A stretch of 53,469 nt of DNA from Bacteroidales bacterium (lineage in GTDB: Bacteria > Bacteroidota > Bacteroidia > Bacteroidales > UBA932): positions 1 to 53,469 of the forward strand of contig JAEDLE010000007.1 in assembly GCA_016295455.1 (NCBI GenBank), read 5' to 3'. The notes below the pieces were generated by a model. It did no database searches. It was given only the letters and a program-made list of their open reading frames with translations, and was not told where the DNA came from. The position numbers and the translations under genes are program-made. Below are positions 8,410 through 16,665 of the stretch, piece after piece. The stretch's first letter is position 1; each line of letters begins with the position of its first letter.

Positions 8410-8440
8410 CAAATGTAGTCAAATTAATCCGGTATGCAAA
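8410..8440 (-). promoter_or_regulatory. his operon promoter (Bacteroidota type)
   Basis: On the minus strand a -33 TTTG (8440-8437) and a -7 TACATTTG (8417-8410) are separated by 19 nt, a full match to the Bacteroidota consensus TTTG-N19-21-TAnnTTTG. The -33 element directly abuts the stop codon of the upstream S9 peptidase gene (8441). Transcription should start near 8404. Confidence 0.85.
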
Positions 8441-10507
8441 TTATTTCTGGCTTTTCTTGATGTTGCGGTAGAAGAACTCGAACATGGTCTTGGTGATGTA
8501 CTCGCTTCCGAGGTTATGGGTGAAGCCCGGGAGATAGAGCTGCTCGAAGTGCTTGTTGTGCTTGATGAGCTCCGATGCAACCTGAAGTGAGGACGCCGGA
8601 TCCACGTTGTCGTCGATCTCGCCGTTGATTATGAAGAGCTTGCCTTCGAGTCTCCAGGCGTTGTCCACATTCGAGTTCTCGCCGTACCAAGGACCGATAG
8701 GGTAGCCCATCCACTGCTCGTTCCACCAGATCTTGTCCATCCTGTTGTCGTGGCAGCCGCAGAGGGCGACACCGACCTTGTAGAACTCAGGATGGAAGAG
8801 CAGTGCCGCGAGGGTGTTCTGTCCGCCGGCGGAATATCCGTATATGCCGACATTGCTCAGGTCAAGGCTCTTGTACTTCTTTGCAGCAGCCTGCATCCAG
8901 AGTATCCTGTCAGGGAAACCGGCATCCTTGAGGTTGCGGTAGCATACGTCCTGGAAGGACTTGGAACGGTTGTCAGTTCCCATACCGTCTATGGTGACCA
9001 CGATGAAGCCGAGTTCCTGGAGCTGCGCGTTCCTGGTGTATACGGAGAAGTCCTTCACCACATGGCTGTCGTGAGGTCCGGCGTAGATGTACTCGACGAC
9101 AGGGTACTTCTTGTTCTTGTCGTAGTTGTAAGGGAAGAATATGGTTCCCCAGATGTCGGTCTTGCCGTCCCTGCCCTTCGCGCTGAACACTGCAGGCATG
9201 GTGAATCCCTTCTCGAGGAGCTTGCTGATGTCGGTCTTCTGGATGTCCATTATCTTTGAACCGTCAGCGCTTGAACGCAGCACTGCGGTGCCAGGAAGGT
9301 CAGGTCTTGAATAGTTGTCCACGAAGCAGCTCCAGTCGGAGTTGAAACTGACGCTATGGTTCGCGTTCTCAGGGGTGAGGTCGGTGATCCTGCCGCTCTT
9401 GAGGTCAAGGCTCACGAGATGCTTGTTGTAAGGGTCCTCGCCCCTGTTGGTGCCGTAGCCGTTGACATACATCAGCACGGTACCTGCTTCCTCGTCCACG
9501 TGCTGCACCTCCCTGACGTTCCAAGGGCCCTTGGTGACCTGTCTTATGCTGCCGTCGGTGGCGTCTATCATGTAGAGATGTCTCCAGTCGTCCCTCTCCG
9601 AGGTCCAAAGTATGGTCTTGCCGTCATCGAAATAGTAACGGTAGATGTCATTGTAATACACGAAGGTGTCGGTCTTCTCCTCGGCGAGCACCCTGTTCTC
9701 TCCGGTCTGGGCATCGACTGCGACGAGCTGGTAGAGCTGGTGTCCTCTCTTGTTGTACTCGAAGGTGAAATACTTCGAGTCAGATGACCAGGCTCCGTGG
9801 CTGAGCTCATACTGGTCCGGATATGCCGCCGTGTCGAACTCTATCCTGCCTTTCTCTATGTCGAAGAGGGCTGGAGCGGACTGCGGAAGGGCGTCGCCCG
9901 GCTTGGCGTAGTCGAGCCACCTGTACTCGGGCTGCACCTGAGTCTCCGGACGGGACATTCTCAGGAGTATCTGGCGCTCCTTCATGACCTCTCTCCTGTA
10001 GGCAGCGATCTTCCTGGAGTCCGGTGACCAGAAGGCGAGAGTGTAGCTGTCGTTGTCGGTTCCGTCGAAGCTGAGCTGGGTGCCGTTGCCCTCAGCGCCG
10101 CTCTCGCGAACCCATATGTTGTTGTCCCTGAACACGATTTCGTGTTTTCCGTCAGGTGAAGGGAGGGCCCTGAGCTCAGGCCTGCGCCATCCTTCAGGGC
10201 GCTGTCTTTCCTCTCTTGCGGACTTTGCCTTGAAATATTCTTCGCTGATTTCCTTCCTGCTGCGGTCGGATACGCGCACCTCGTAGTACTTCTTTCCGCT
10301 TTCCTCGTTGGTCACATACACGAAACTGTCCGCATCCTGCCAAACCGGGGTTACGGTGCCTCTGTACATCAGGTTAGCGTTTTCCCTGACCATCTTTGCG
10401 GCCGGGTCGTAGATGCTGTCGAATTCTTCGGAGATGGACTGCGCCTGCATGTTGAGTGCGCAGAGGGCTGTGGCAAGTGCCGCAACTGTGATTCTCAGTA
10501 GTTTCAT
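8441..10507 (-). CDS. S9 family prolyl peptidase, DPP4-like, secreted
   Basis: 688 residues: a signal peptide (about 1-22, ending AQS), an N-terminal beta-propeller of the DPPIV_N type (about 40-450) and a C-terminal alpha/beta hydrolase. The triad is complete: Ser559 in GYSAGG, Asp632 in GEIDDNVDP and His664 in FTHNLG. The family cuts dipeptides with penultimate Pro or Ala from peptides in the periplasm or at the cell surface; here the nucleophile elbow GYSAGG differs from the usual GWSYGG, so specificity may differ. It is expressed as its own unit: a terminator precedes it and the his promoter follows. A 7-bp hairpin (10538-10557) lies in its 5' leader. Confidence 0.93.
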   Translation of the reverse strand: MKLLRITVAALATALCALNMQAQSISEEFDSIYDPAAKMVRENANLMYRGTVTPVWQDADSFVYVTNEESGKKYYEVRVSDRSRKEISEEYFKAKSAREERQRPEGWRRPELRALPSPDGKHEIVFRDNNIWVRESGAEGNGTQLSFDGTDNDSYTLAFWSPDSRKIAAYRREVMKERQILLRMSRPETQVQPEYRWLDYAKPGDALPQSAPALFDIEKGRIEFDTAAYPDQYELSHGAWSSDSKYFTFEYNKRGHQLYQLVAVDAQTGENRVLAEEKTDTFVYYNDIYRYYFDDGKTILWTSERDDWRHLYMIDATDGSIRQVTKGPWNVREVQHVDEEAGTVLMYVNGYGTNRGEDPYNKHLVSLDLKSGRITDLTPENANHSVSFNSDWSCFVDNYSRPDLPGTAVLRSSADGSKIMDIQKTDISKLLEKGFTMPAVFSAKGRDGKTDIWGTIFFPYNYDKNKKYPVVEYIYAGPHDSHVVKDFSVYTRNAQLQELGFIVVTIDGMGTDNRSKSFQDVCYRNLKDAGFPDRILWMQAAAKKYKSLDLSNVGIYGYSAGGQNTLAALLFHPEFYKVGVALCGCHDNRMDKIWWNEQWMGYPIGPWYGENSNVDNAWRLEGKLFIINGEIDDNVDPASSLQVASELIKHNKHFEQLYLPGFTHNLGSEYITKTMFEFFYRNIKKSQK

Positions 10508-10537
10508 TATTCAGAATTTAGATAGTATAAGTGGAAT

Positions 10538-10557
10538 CTGCTCCCGACAAGGAGCAG
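10538..10557 (-). other. hairpin in the 5' leader of the S9 peptidase gene
   Basis: A perfect 7-bp inverted repeat CTGCTCC (10538-10544) / GGAGCAG (10551-10557) with a 6-nt loop, 31 nt upstream of the ATG at 10507. There is no T-run on the minus strand, so it is not an obvious terminator. It may stabilise the mRNA or mark a regulatory site; the function is unknown. Confidence 0.5.
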
Positions 10558-10583
10558 TCGCGGCAATTTACGACAAATAAACG

Positions 10584-10608
10584 GGAAAGAAAAGCCTCCG
10601 CGGCTTTT
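10584..10608 (-). terminator. terminator after the amidase/golvesin gene
   Basis: On the minus strand the stem AAAAGCC (10608-10602) / GGCTTTT (10596-10590) is followed by CTTTCCC. It begins only a few nucleotides after the stop codon at 10611 and closes the presumed M28-ABC-amidase operon. The T-run overlaps the 3' arm of the stem, as is common. Confidence 0.7.
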
Positions 10609-10610
10609 TA

Positions 10611-13600
10611 TCAATCCTGTCCTTCCAGGAAATCGAGGCTTGCCTTCATCAGCGCGTTCAGGTCCTCCACGCTGCAGATCGTTTCGAGCGGAAATCCCAG
10701 ACAGACGGTATTGTAGCCCCTGCGGCGGGACCATATGCCGGCGCTGATGTCCGTGTCCGCATATCTGAGGAATATGCCGCCGCGGGAGTCGGAAGGCTTG
10801 ATTCCGTCAGGGTTCCCGACCCAGTAGGCTTCCTCGTTCATGGTGTCGCGGTAGCGCAGGATATCAGGGATTCCGGACAATTCTTCCGAACCTGCAGCCT
10901 TTACCGTGCCGTTGTTGCAGGCCTGGTCCGTAACCCTGGTGAAACCCAGCACCTGCTCTGCAAAACGCCGACCCTCAGCCTGATACAGGCTGTCAGGCTC
11001 TACGGGATACACCCTGTCCCAAAGGTCCGTGCCTATGTTCGCCCCGGACACCAGCAGATTTCCGCCCCTTGAACTGAAACGCTTCAGCGCCTTGCGCATC
11101 CCTTCCGGGAATATGCTGAAGCGCAGCGGTTCCGTGGAACCCGGGGTGGTGACCTGCTTTCCGCATATCAGGTCTATGGTCAGGTGTCCCGCCTCCAGGG
11201 TGCTGTCCCTCAGGAAGGCCTCCCTGCTGGCTGAACTGAAGGCTCTTCCGGATGCGAGCACCGCCTTGCCGTGGAGGTAAGGGTAGTCGAAACTGTTTCC
11301 TGCCGGTTGGATTCCGGCCTTGTCGGTGTGGGATGCCCCGAAGCCGGGATTGTCATCGTCCTCCCAAGGCAAGTCTCGCCTGAACTGGTACATCTCTCCT
11401 ATATAGCTTATGTCCCTTATGCAAGGCACGCCCGCATCGAGGGCGGTATTGAACCCGGCATATTCCGGAGTGTCGAACCACGCAGGCGGAGCGACGCGGG
11501 TGAAATTATTGACTATCAGGATGTTCTTCTTGAACTCGCAGCCTGCCGGCATGCCTGCGGCAAGGGTTTCTGATGGGAAGCTGCGGCCTCCTTCGTTCTC
11601 TGCTATTACACGGAAGCTGTAAATGTGCCCCGCTTCAATCGGAATGAAGCAGCTGTATTCCCCGTCCATTTCCATGGCCTCTGCGGGACGGCCGGAGTCG
11701 AAAACTCCGTCGTCCACTCTGGTCTGGATGATGAACCCTTCCGGAACCGCTGTGGGCTCGAGGCTGTCCGCGGTGGCCTTCCAGCATAGCCTTACCTTGC
11801 CTGACTGCAGTACGGTCGCGGAGAAGTCCTTTACCGGGAGCGGCTGCACCATATACGGAACGCCGTATCTGTCGCTCAGGAATTTGAGTACGCCCTTGTA
11901 GACGGCGCGGCTCACGTTGAACTTGAACTCGGGGTCGTGGCCGTATTTCATGTCGGCGAAATTCTGGTGGGAGAGCAGCTCGAGTATCATGGCCGGGACA
12001 TCAGGGGTCCTGCTTTCGCTGTATGAGCGGTCGGAGGTCTCCCGTCGCGGCCAGAGCCCTTCGTGAAGGCTGTGTATGTCTCCGACTACCTGGCTCTGGA
12101 CATAGTGGCTGAGCGTCCTGCTGCTGGACCTGTCCCCGCCGTCGGGGAAGCGGCGGCTGCCTTCGTTCTTGAGGGTATAGATGCCCAGCGTCCCCACCAG
12201 CGAGTCGTTGGGATGGGTGCCGGCATCTGAGTGGAAGGCCAGGCAGAGGTCTATCGGAATGCGTTTTCCCTCGGTCTTGGGGTTCACAGACGAGCCACCG
12301 CTCATCATGGCCACCCAGGGACCGCGGTCCGCGAAGTCATTGGTGTAGTCGTTGTCGTGCTTTCGGGTGATGGTGCTGTCCACTCCCGCCCACTGCATCG
12401 AGTAAAGTGCGCCTTCAGCATATGCCGGCAGCCCGGATGTCGCCCAGATGTTGTCAGGCGTGCTTCCGTTCCCGCGTGCGATCTTGCCCATACCGCCTCC
12501 GAAACGGACCGCGTCCGCCGTCACCACCTCGCCTTTGCTGTGTATCCCTCCTTCAGGCACTCCGTTGTCCAGTATGACGCAGTTGCCCGAGTCCGGGGCG
12601 AAGTCGAAGGTTCCCAGATATATCCAGGTGCCGCCGCCCATGGTCTGATTCACGGAGAAAGAGGTCTCTCCCGCCATATGCCTGACCGTGTAATGTGCTG
12701 CGCAGGTGCTGTTCTCGAGCGTCTTGTAAGAGATGTACACGGCATAGCGTCCCGCCTCGGTTATATCCGGTGTCCATCTTGCGCTGCAGAGCGGCTCCCC
12801 GCTTCCCCTTACCCTGCATTTGCGGGCGCTGCCCATGGTGAAGGGGTTCTCGTTCAGCACGTATTGCCTTTTCGCGTCAGCGAAGCCTGTCCCGGCATCG
12901 GACCAATTGCCCGATTCGGCATATTCACCTGATCTTCTGGTCATTCCGCTGCGTTCTCCGCTGAATGCGGCGTCGTTGTCCACGACTGCCTCGTGCCGCT
13001 GTATGTCCCTTTCCCTTGGGTCGAGCACGTATGCTCCGGCATTCTCAAGCATCGGAATTAGGTAGGGGAGCACGAAACTCTGGGTGAACATGTCCTCGAC
13101 GGTCATGAAGTTCCTGGCTCTCTGCCATTCCCAGCGGGACTCGGAGGCTTCGTAGTAGCGGCCGTGGCTTTGCCATATGGCTAAATGTCTGCCGCTCAGG
13201 CCTTTACTGTATTTCTTGGCATCGGTACCTCTTACCAGTGGCGTGCCTGCGGGAGGCATCTTGCTGAAGTTTGAGGAGTGGGCCCTGCCGTCATTGTGGA
13301 GAGGAGGGAGCACGAAGGAACTGATGCCCGTTCCGTTGGCCAGCAGCCTCCCGACCTTGCAGCCTGAAAGTTTTTCCGGGAAGAAATCCTCAAGAGTTTC
13401 CCTGAACCACTCCACGTCAGCGCTCATCCACGGTATGTCCCCGAGGGTCTGGGTGAAGTTGAAGTCAATGTTGTTCTCCCTGCGGTTCACGCTCTTGAGC
13501 TTGAGTTTCACCTCCACCCCGGTACGTTCACGCACAAGGACGGAAAGCGAGTCGCAGCAGTCGCGGAATTCCCTGAGCAGGGTGCTCTGCGCCGCGCAGG

Positions 13601-13664
13601 GCGTTGCCGCAAGGGAGAGCCCCAGGATCAGGGCCGGTATGATTCGTGAGAGTCGTGTCGCCAT
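10611..13664 (-). CDS. secreted amidase_3-like protein with inserted golvesin domain and FnIII
   Basis: 1017 residues with a signal peptide (about 1-25, ending CAAQS). Segments resembling zinc-dependent N-acetylmuramoyl-L-alanine amidases (Amidase_3) are His167/Glu172 in SHGRYYE, His478 in AFHSDAG and Glu562 in ILELLSHQN. Between the first and second of these, about residues 255-390, lies a golvesin C-terminal-like (xanthan-lyase CBM-like) domain, so the catalytic fold appears split by a binding module. An FnIII-like domain (about 611-705) and a further domain (about 710-1017) with a flavodoxin-like start (KNILIVNNF) follow. It probably acts on peptidoglycan or another glycan outside the inner membrane; the substrate is inferred from family only. 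It is last in an operon with an ABC exporter (12-nt gap). Confidence 0.8.
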   Translation of the reverse strand: MATRLSRIIPALILGLSLAATPCAAQSTLLREFRDCCDSLSVLVRERTGVEVKLKLKSVNRRENNIDFNFTQTLGDIPWMSADVEWFRETLEDFFPEKLSGCKVGRLLANGTGISSFVLPPLHNDGRAHSSNFSKMPPAGTPLVRGTDAKKYSKGLSGRHLAIWQSHGRYYEASESRWEWQRARNFMTVEDMFTQSFVLPYLIPMLENAGAYVLDPRERDIQRHEAVVDNDAAFSGERSGMTRRSGEYAESGNWSDAGTGFADAKRQYVLNENPFTMGSARKCRVRGSGEPLCSARWTPDITEAGRYAVYISYKTLENSTCAAHYTVRHMAGETSFSVNQTMGGGTWIYLGTFDFAPDSGNCVILDNGVPEGGIHSKGEVVTADAVRFGGGMGKIARGNGSTPDNIWATSGLPAYAEGALYSMQWAGVDSTITRKHDNDYTNDFADRGPWVAMMSGGSSVNPKTEGKRIPIDLCLAFHSDAGTHPNDSLVGTLGIYTLKNEGSRRFPDGGDRSSSRTLSHYVQSQVVGDIHSLHEGLWPRRETSDRSYSESRTPDVPAMILELLSHQNFADMKYGHDPEFKFNVSRAVYKGVLKFLSDRYGVPYMVQPLPVKDFSATVLQSGKVRLCWKATADSLEPTAVPEGFIIQTRVDDGVFDSGRPAEAMEMDGEYSCFIPIEAGHIYSFRVIAENEGGRSFPSETLAAGMPAGCEFKKNILIVNNFTRVAPPAWFDTPEYAGFNTALDAGVPCIRDISYIGEMYQFRRDLPWEDDDNPGFGASHTDKAGIQPAGNSFDYPYLHGKAVLASGRAFSSASREAFLRDSTLEAGHLTIDLICGKQVTTPGSTEPLRFSIFPEGMRKALKRFSSRGGNLLVSGANIGTDLWDRVYPVEPDSLYQAEGRRFAEQVLGFTRVTDQACNNGTVKAAGSEELSGIPDILRYRDTMNEEAYWVGNPDGIKPSDSRGGIFLRYADTDISAGIWSRRRGYNTVCLGFPLETICSVEDLNALMKASLDFLEGQD

Positions 13665-13676
13665 ATTCCGGAAATG

Positions 13677-15518
13677 TCAGAGGCTCTGCATGTCTTCGAG
13701 TTTCTTGTAGTAGCCGTTCTTATTGACAAGCTCGTCGTGACGGCCTCTTTCGACTATCCTGCCTTCCTGCATCACGATGATTTCGTCGGAGTTCTTGATG
13801 GTCGAAAGCCTGTGGGCTATGGCTATGGTGGTCCTGGATGACATCAGCCTGTCCAGGGCTTCCTGCACCAGCCTTTCGGATTCGGTGTCAAGGGATGCCG
13901 TTGCCTCGTCGAGTATGAGTATAGGTGGGTTCTTGAGTATGGCCCTGGCTATGGAAAGACGCTGGCGCTGGCCTCCGGAGAGCTTCATTCCGCGGTCTCC
14001 GATATTGGTCATATAACCCTCCTCCTTTTCCATTATGAATTCGTGGGCGTTCGCAATCTTCGCGGCGGCCACGACCTGTTCCATCGTCGCGCCCTTGGTG
14101 CCGAAGGCTATGTTGTTGAATATGGTGTCGTTGAACAGTATAGGCTCCTGGTTCACATAGCCTATGAGCCCGCGTATGCTCTTCATGGTGAGGTCCCTGA
14201 GGTCCTTTCCGTCCAGGCTTATCCTTCCTCCGGTCACGTCGTAGAATCTCGGGATGAGATCCACCAGCGTGGATTTTCCGGCTCCGGATTCACCGACTAT
14301 CGCCACGCTCCGGCCCTTTTCGATCTTCAGGTCTATGCCCTTGAGCACAGGCTTGGAAGGGTCATAGCTGAAGTCCACATTCTCGAAGCAAATGCTGTCG
14401 CTGAAACCTTCGGCGTCAACTGCCCCGGCTTTGTCGGTGATGGGATTTTCGGCGTTGAGTATCTTGTCTATCCTCTCCATCGAAGCCATGCCTTTGGGGA
14501 TGCTGTATCCCGCCTTGGAGAAGTCCTTGATGGGGTTGAGTATGCTGTAGAGTATGACCATATAATAGATGAAGGTCGATGCCGAGAGCGGGGCGTTGTC
14601 GCTGATTATCAGTGTGCCTCCGAACCATAACACTATGGCTATCAGTACGGTGCCCAGGAATTCGCTCATCGGGTGGGCGAGTGCCTGGCGTGTGGAGACC
14701 CTGCCGGTCTTTCGCCTCAGGTCGCCGGTCACCCTGTCGAAGCGCCTGGACATGGTGCCTTCGGCTATGAAAGCCTTGATCACGCGCAGGCCCCCCAGGG
14801 TTTCCTCCACCTGCGACATAGTGTCGCTCCAGAGTTCCTGCGCCTCCAGCGAACTCCTCTTGAGGGTCTTGCCTATCACTCCCATAAACCAGCCGAGCAG
14901 CGGCACCACGAGTATTGTGAACAGGGTCAGCTCCCAGCTTATGAAGAGCAGCACCGAGAAGTAGCAGACTATGAGTATTGGGTTCTTTATGAGCATCTCC
15001 AGCACGCTGATGATGGAGAACTCGACTTCGTTCACGTCACCGCTCATCCTGGCTATCAGGTCTCCCTTCCTCTCCTGGGAGAAATATCCCAGAGGCAGGC
15101 CGAGTATCTTGTCGTAGAGCTGCATCCTGAGGTCTTTCACGACTCCTGTCCTGATGGGCACCATCACCGCCGCGGCGCCGAAATAGCAGGCCGTCTTGAT
15201 GAGGGTGGTGACGGACAGGAAAGCGCAGAGCAGGAGCAGGGTCATGGACGCCCCGTGCTGCTCTATGAAGCAGCTGATCATCCAGTTGGCGTTGTTTGCC
15301 AGGGCGTCGATCTTCTCCATCATCCCCTGCGCCTGATCCATCGGCATATACATGTAATCGGTGTCGTTTATCCTGAACAGAATGTTCAGCATAGGGATGA
15401 TCAGGGAGAAGGAGAAGATGTTGAAAATGGCGGACAGCATGTTCATAGCCACCGAGCCCCAGAGGTACTTTCCGTAGGGCGCGACATATCTCTTGAGTAT
15501 TTTCCAGAATTGTCTCAT
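13677..15518 (-). CDS. ABC exporter, fused permease-ATPase (MsbA-like)
   Basis: 613 residues with six membrane helices (about 20-330) followed by one nucleotide-binding domain: Walker A GESGAGKST, Q-loop VNQEPILF, signature LSGGQRQR, Walker B ILILDEATASLD and switch His in AHRLSTI. It forms a homodimeric type IV (B-family) exporter of the kind that flips lipids or exports peptides or drugs. The MsbA-like length fits lipid A flipping, but several paralogues per genome are normal and the substrate is not determined. It sits 24 nt after the M28-like gene and 12 nt before the amidase gene, so all three are probably cotranscribed. Confidence 0.92.
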   Translation of the reverse strand: MRQFWKILKRYVAPYGKYLWGSVAMNMLSAIFNIFSFSLIIPMLNILFRINDTDYMYMPMDQAQGMMEKIDALANNANWMISCFIEQHGASMTLLLLCAFLSVTTLIKTACYFGAAAVMVPIRTGVVKDLRMQLYDKILGLPLGYFSQERKGDLIARMSGDVNEVEFSIISVLEMLIKNPILIVCYFSVLLFISWELTLFTILVVPLLGWFMGVIGKTLKRSSLEAQELWSDTMSQVEETLGGLRVIKAFIAEGTMSRRFDRVTGDLRRKTGRVSTRQALAHPMSEFLGTVLIAIVLWFGGTLIISDNAPLSASTFIYYMVILYSILNPIKDFSKAGYSIPKGMASMERIDKILNAENPITDKAGAVDAEGFSDSICFENVDFSYDPSKPVLKGIDLKIEKGRSVAIVGESGAGKSTLVDLIPRFYDVTGGRISLDGKDLRDLTMKSIRGLIGYVNQEPILFNDTIFNNIAFGTKGATMEQVVAAAKIANAHEFIMEKEEGYMTNIGDRGMKLSGGQRQRLSIARAILKNPPILILDEATASLDTESERLVQEALDRLMSSRTTIAIAHRLSTIKNSDEIIVMQEGRIVERGRHDELVNKNGYYKKLEDMQSL

Positions 15519-15542
15519 CTTGCGTATATGGTCTTGTGGCCG

Positions 15543-16595
15543 TCAGATCACTCTTTCCAGCCAGTGGAACATCAGCCATATCCTTCGCTTGAGCAGGCTC
15601 AGGTCGAGGGTGGAGACCGTGTCCCGGGTCTTGTTGTTGTTCATCGTTATGCCGGAGGTAAACATCACCGCGTTCACCCCGTTTTCAAGGAATACCTTCT
15701 GCTCGCTCACCCTGCGGTAGAACATGTCGGTGAAGGAGCGGCTTCCATAATAGTCGAAACCAAGGTCCATTGGGATGGAGTAGCGCGTCGAGGCATATTT
15801 CAGGGAGCCTCTGTAAAAGTCCTGCGCGCCGTCGGTCAGGAGTATCAGATAATCCTCCCTGCCTTCGCGGATAGGGCTCAGGCTGCTTCCCACCTGGTCT
15901 ATGTTCACCATCAGGGAAATGTCGGAAGGACGTATGGCCCTGCCGTTCTGAGGGTCACGCAAAATGCCTTCCTTCAATGCTTTCCAGAGCTCTTCAGCCC
16001 CTGCCATATTCAGGTTTTTGGCATCCAGTGCCACGAATATGATGTTCTGCCTGTAGGCCTTGCCGTAGCTCATCATCGCCGAGACCATCTTCCCCACGCC
16101 GAGCATCGCCACCACTCCCGACGCGTTGCTGTCCGCTCCGGGATACATGTTCCCGTCAAGAATGCCGTAACCGTCATAATGTGCGGCGACTATCATGTAT
16201 CTCTTGCCTTCCGCCTTCCCCGCCGCGGGAAGAAAACCGCATACGTTCCGGCATATGGCTCCGTTTCCTGCCCTGAAGCTGCGGAAGTAACTTTCCCCGA
16301 AAGGCAGCATCCCCAGACTGCGGAACTGCCTGGCTATCCACATCCCGGCCTCCACGTTTCCGCTGCTTCCGCTTTCCCTTCCCCCGCATATGCTGTCCGT
16401 CAGGAATTCCAGCCGGCTCTTCAGACCCTCCTCGTCCACAAGTTCGTGCGTAATCTCGCTGCCGGCCCGGATGATTCTCTGTGAATATGCCTCCACGCTG
16501 CAGGTCAGGAATATGACAGGCAGGACAATGTGGCATATGAGCGGTCTCTGTTTCAGAACAGTTTCGTTTGGATATGGAACTCCAAAGATACGCAT
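15543..16595 (-). CDS. M28-family peptidase-like protein, active site apparently incomplete
   Basis: 350 residues with an N-terminal hydrophobic export segment (about 19-38). The fold of M28 zinc aminopeptidases is recognisable: GGRESG (71), His139/Asp141 in AAHYDG, Asp155 in GADSNASG and Asp233 in VNIDQVG. Two expected features are missing: the catalytic Glu-Glu pair that normally follows the FVAFDGEE-type strand is replaced by ALDAKN (189-194), and the C-terminal metal His is replaced by SGITMNNNKTRDT. It may be a non-catalytic relative or a family with other metal ligands. The ATG at 16595 is chosen; the frame extends to a TTG at 16655, but that would run into the divergent TPR promoter. 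Probable first gene of the ABC/amidase operon. Confidence 0.8.
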   Translation of the reverse strand: MRIFGVPYPNETVLKQRPLICHIVLPVIFLTCSVEAYSQRIIRAGSEITHELVDEEGLKSRLEFLTDSICGGRESGSSGNVEAGMWIARQFRSLGMLPFGESYFRSFRAGNGAICRNVCGFLPAAGKAEGKRYMIVAAHYDGYGILDGNMYPGADSNASGVVAMLGVGKMVSAMMSYGKAYRQNIIFVALDAKNLNMAGAEELWKALKEGILRDPQNGRAIRPSDISLMVNIDQVGSSLSPIREGREDYLILLTDGAQDFYRGSLKYASTRYSIPMDLGFDYYGSRSFTDMFYRRVSEQKVFLENGVNAVMFTSGITMNNNKTRDTVSTLDLSLLKRRIWLMFHWLERVI

Positions 16596-16637
16596 TATTA
16601 ATGAAACTTCCTTGTGGTATGCTATTTGAAAAATTGC

Positions 16638-16645
16638 TACATTTG
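16638..16645 (+). promoter_or_regulatory. -7 promoter element for the TPR gene
   Basis: TACATTTG matches TAnnTTTG and is identical to the -7 of the his promoter. It lies 21 nt before the ATG at 16666. No good -33 TTTG is present at the standard spacing (the nearest is CTTG at 16611, 23 nt upstream), so the call rests on the -7 element and position. Confidence 0.55.
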
Positions 16646-16665
16646 TAAGATTCAATTTTAAGCCA

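Noticed and set aside
14673..16484. 603-codon plus-strand open frame opposite the ABC exporter and M28-like genes
   Set aside because: It is antisense to two well-supported genes, its protein is His- and Tyr-rich without any recognisable domain, and such long antisense frames are common in GC-rich DNA.
16596..16655. Upstream TTG start of the M28-like gene
   Set aside because: The extra 20 residues run into the promoter element of the divergent TPR gene, and the ATG at 16595 precedes a normal export segment.
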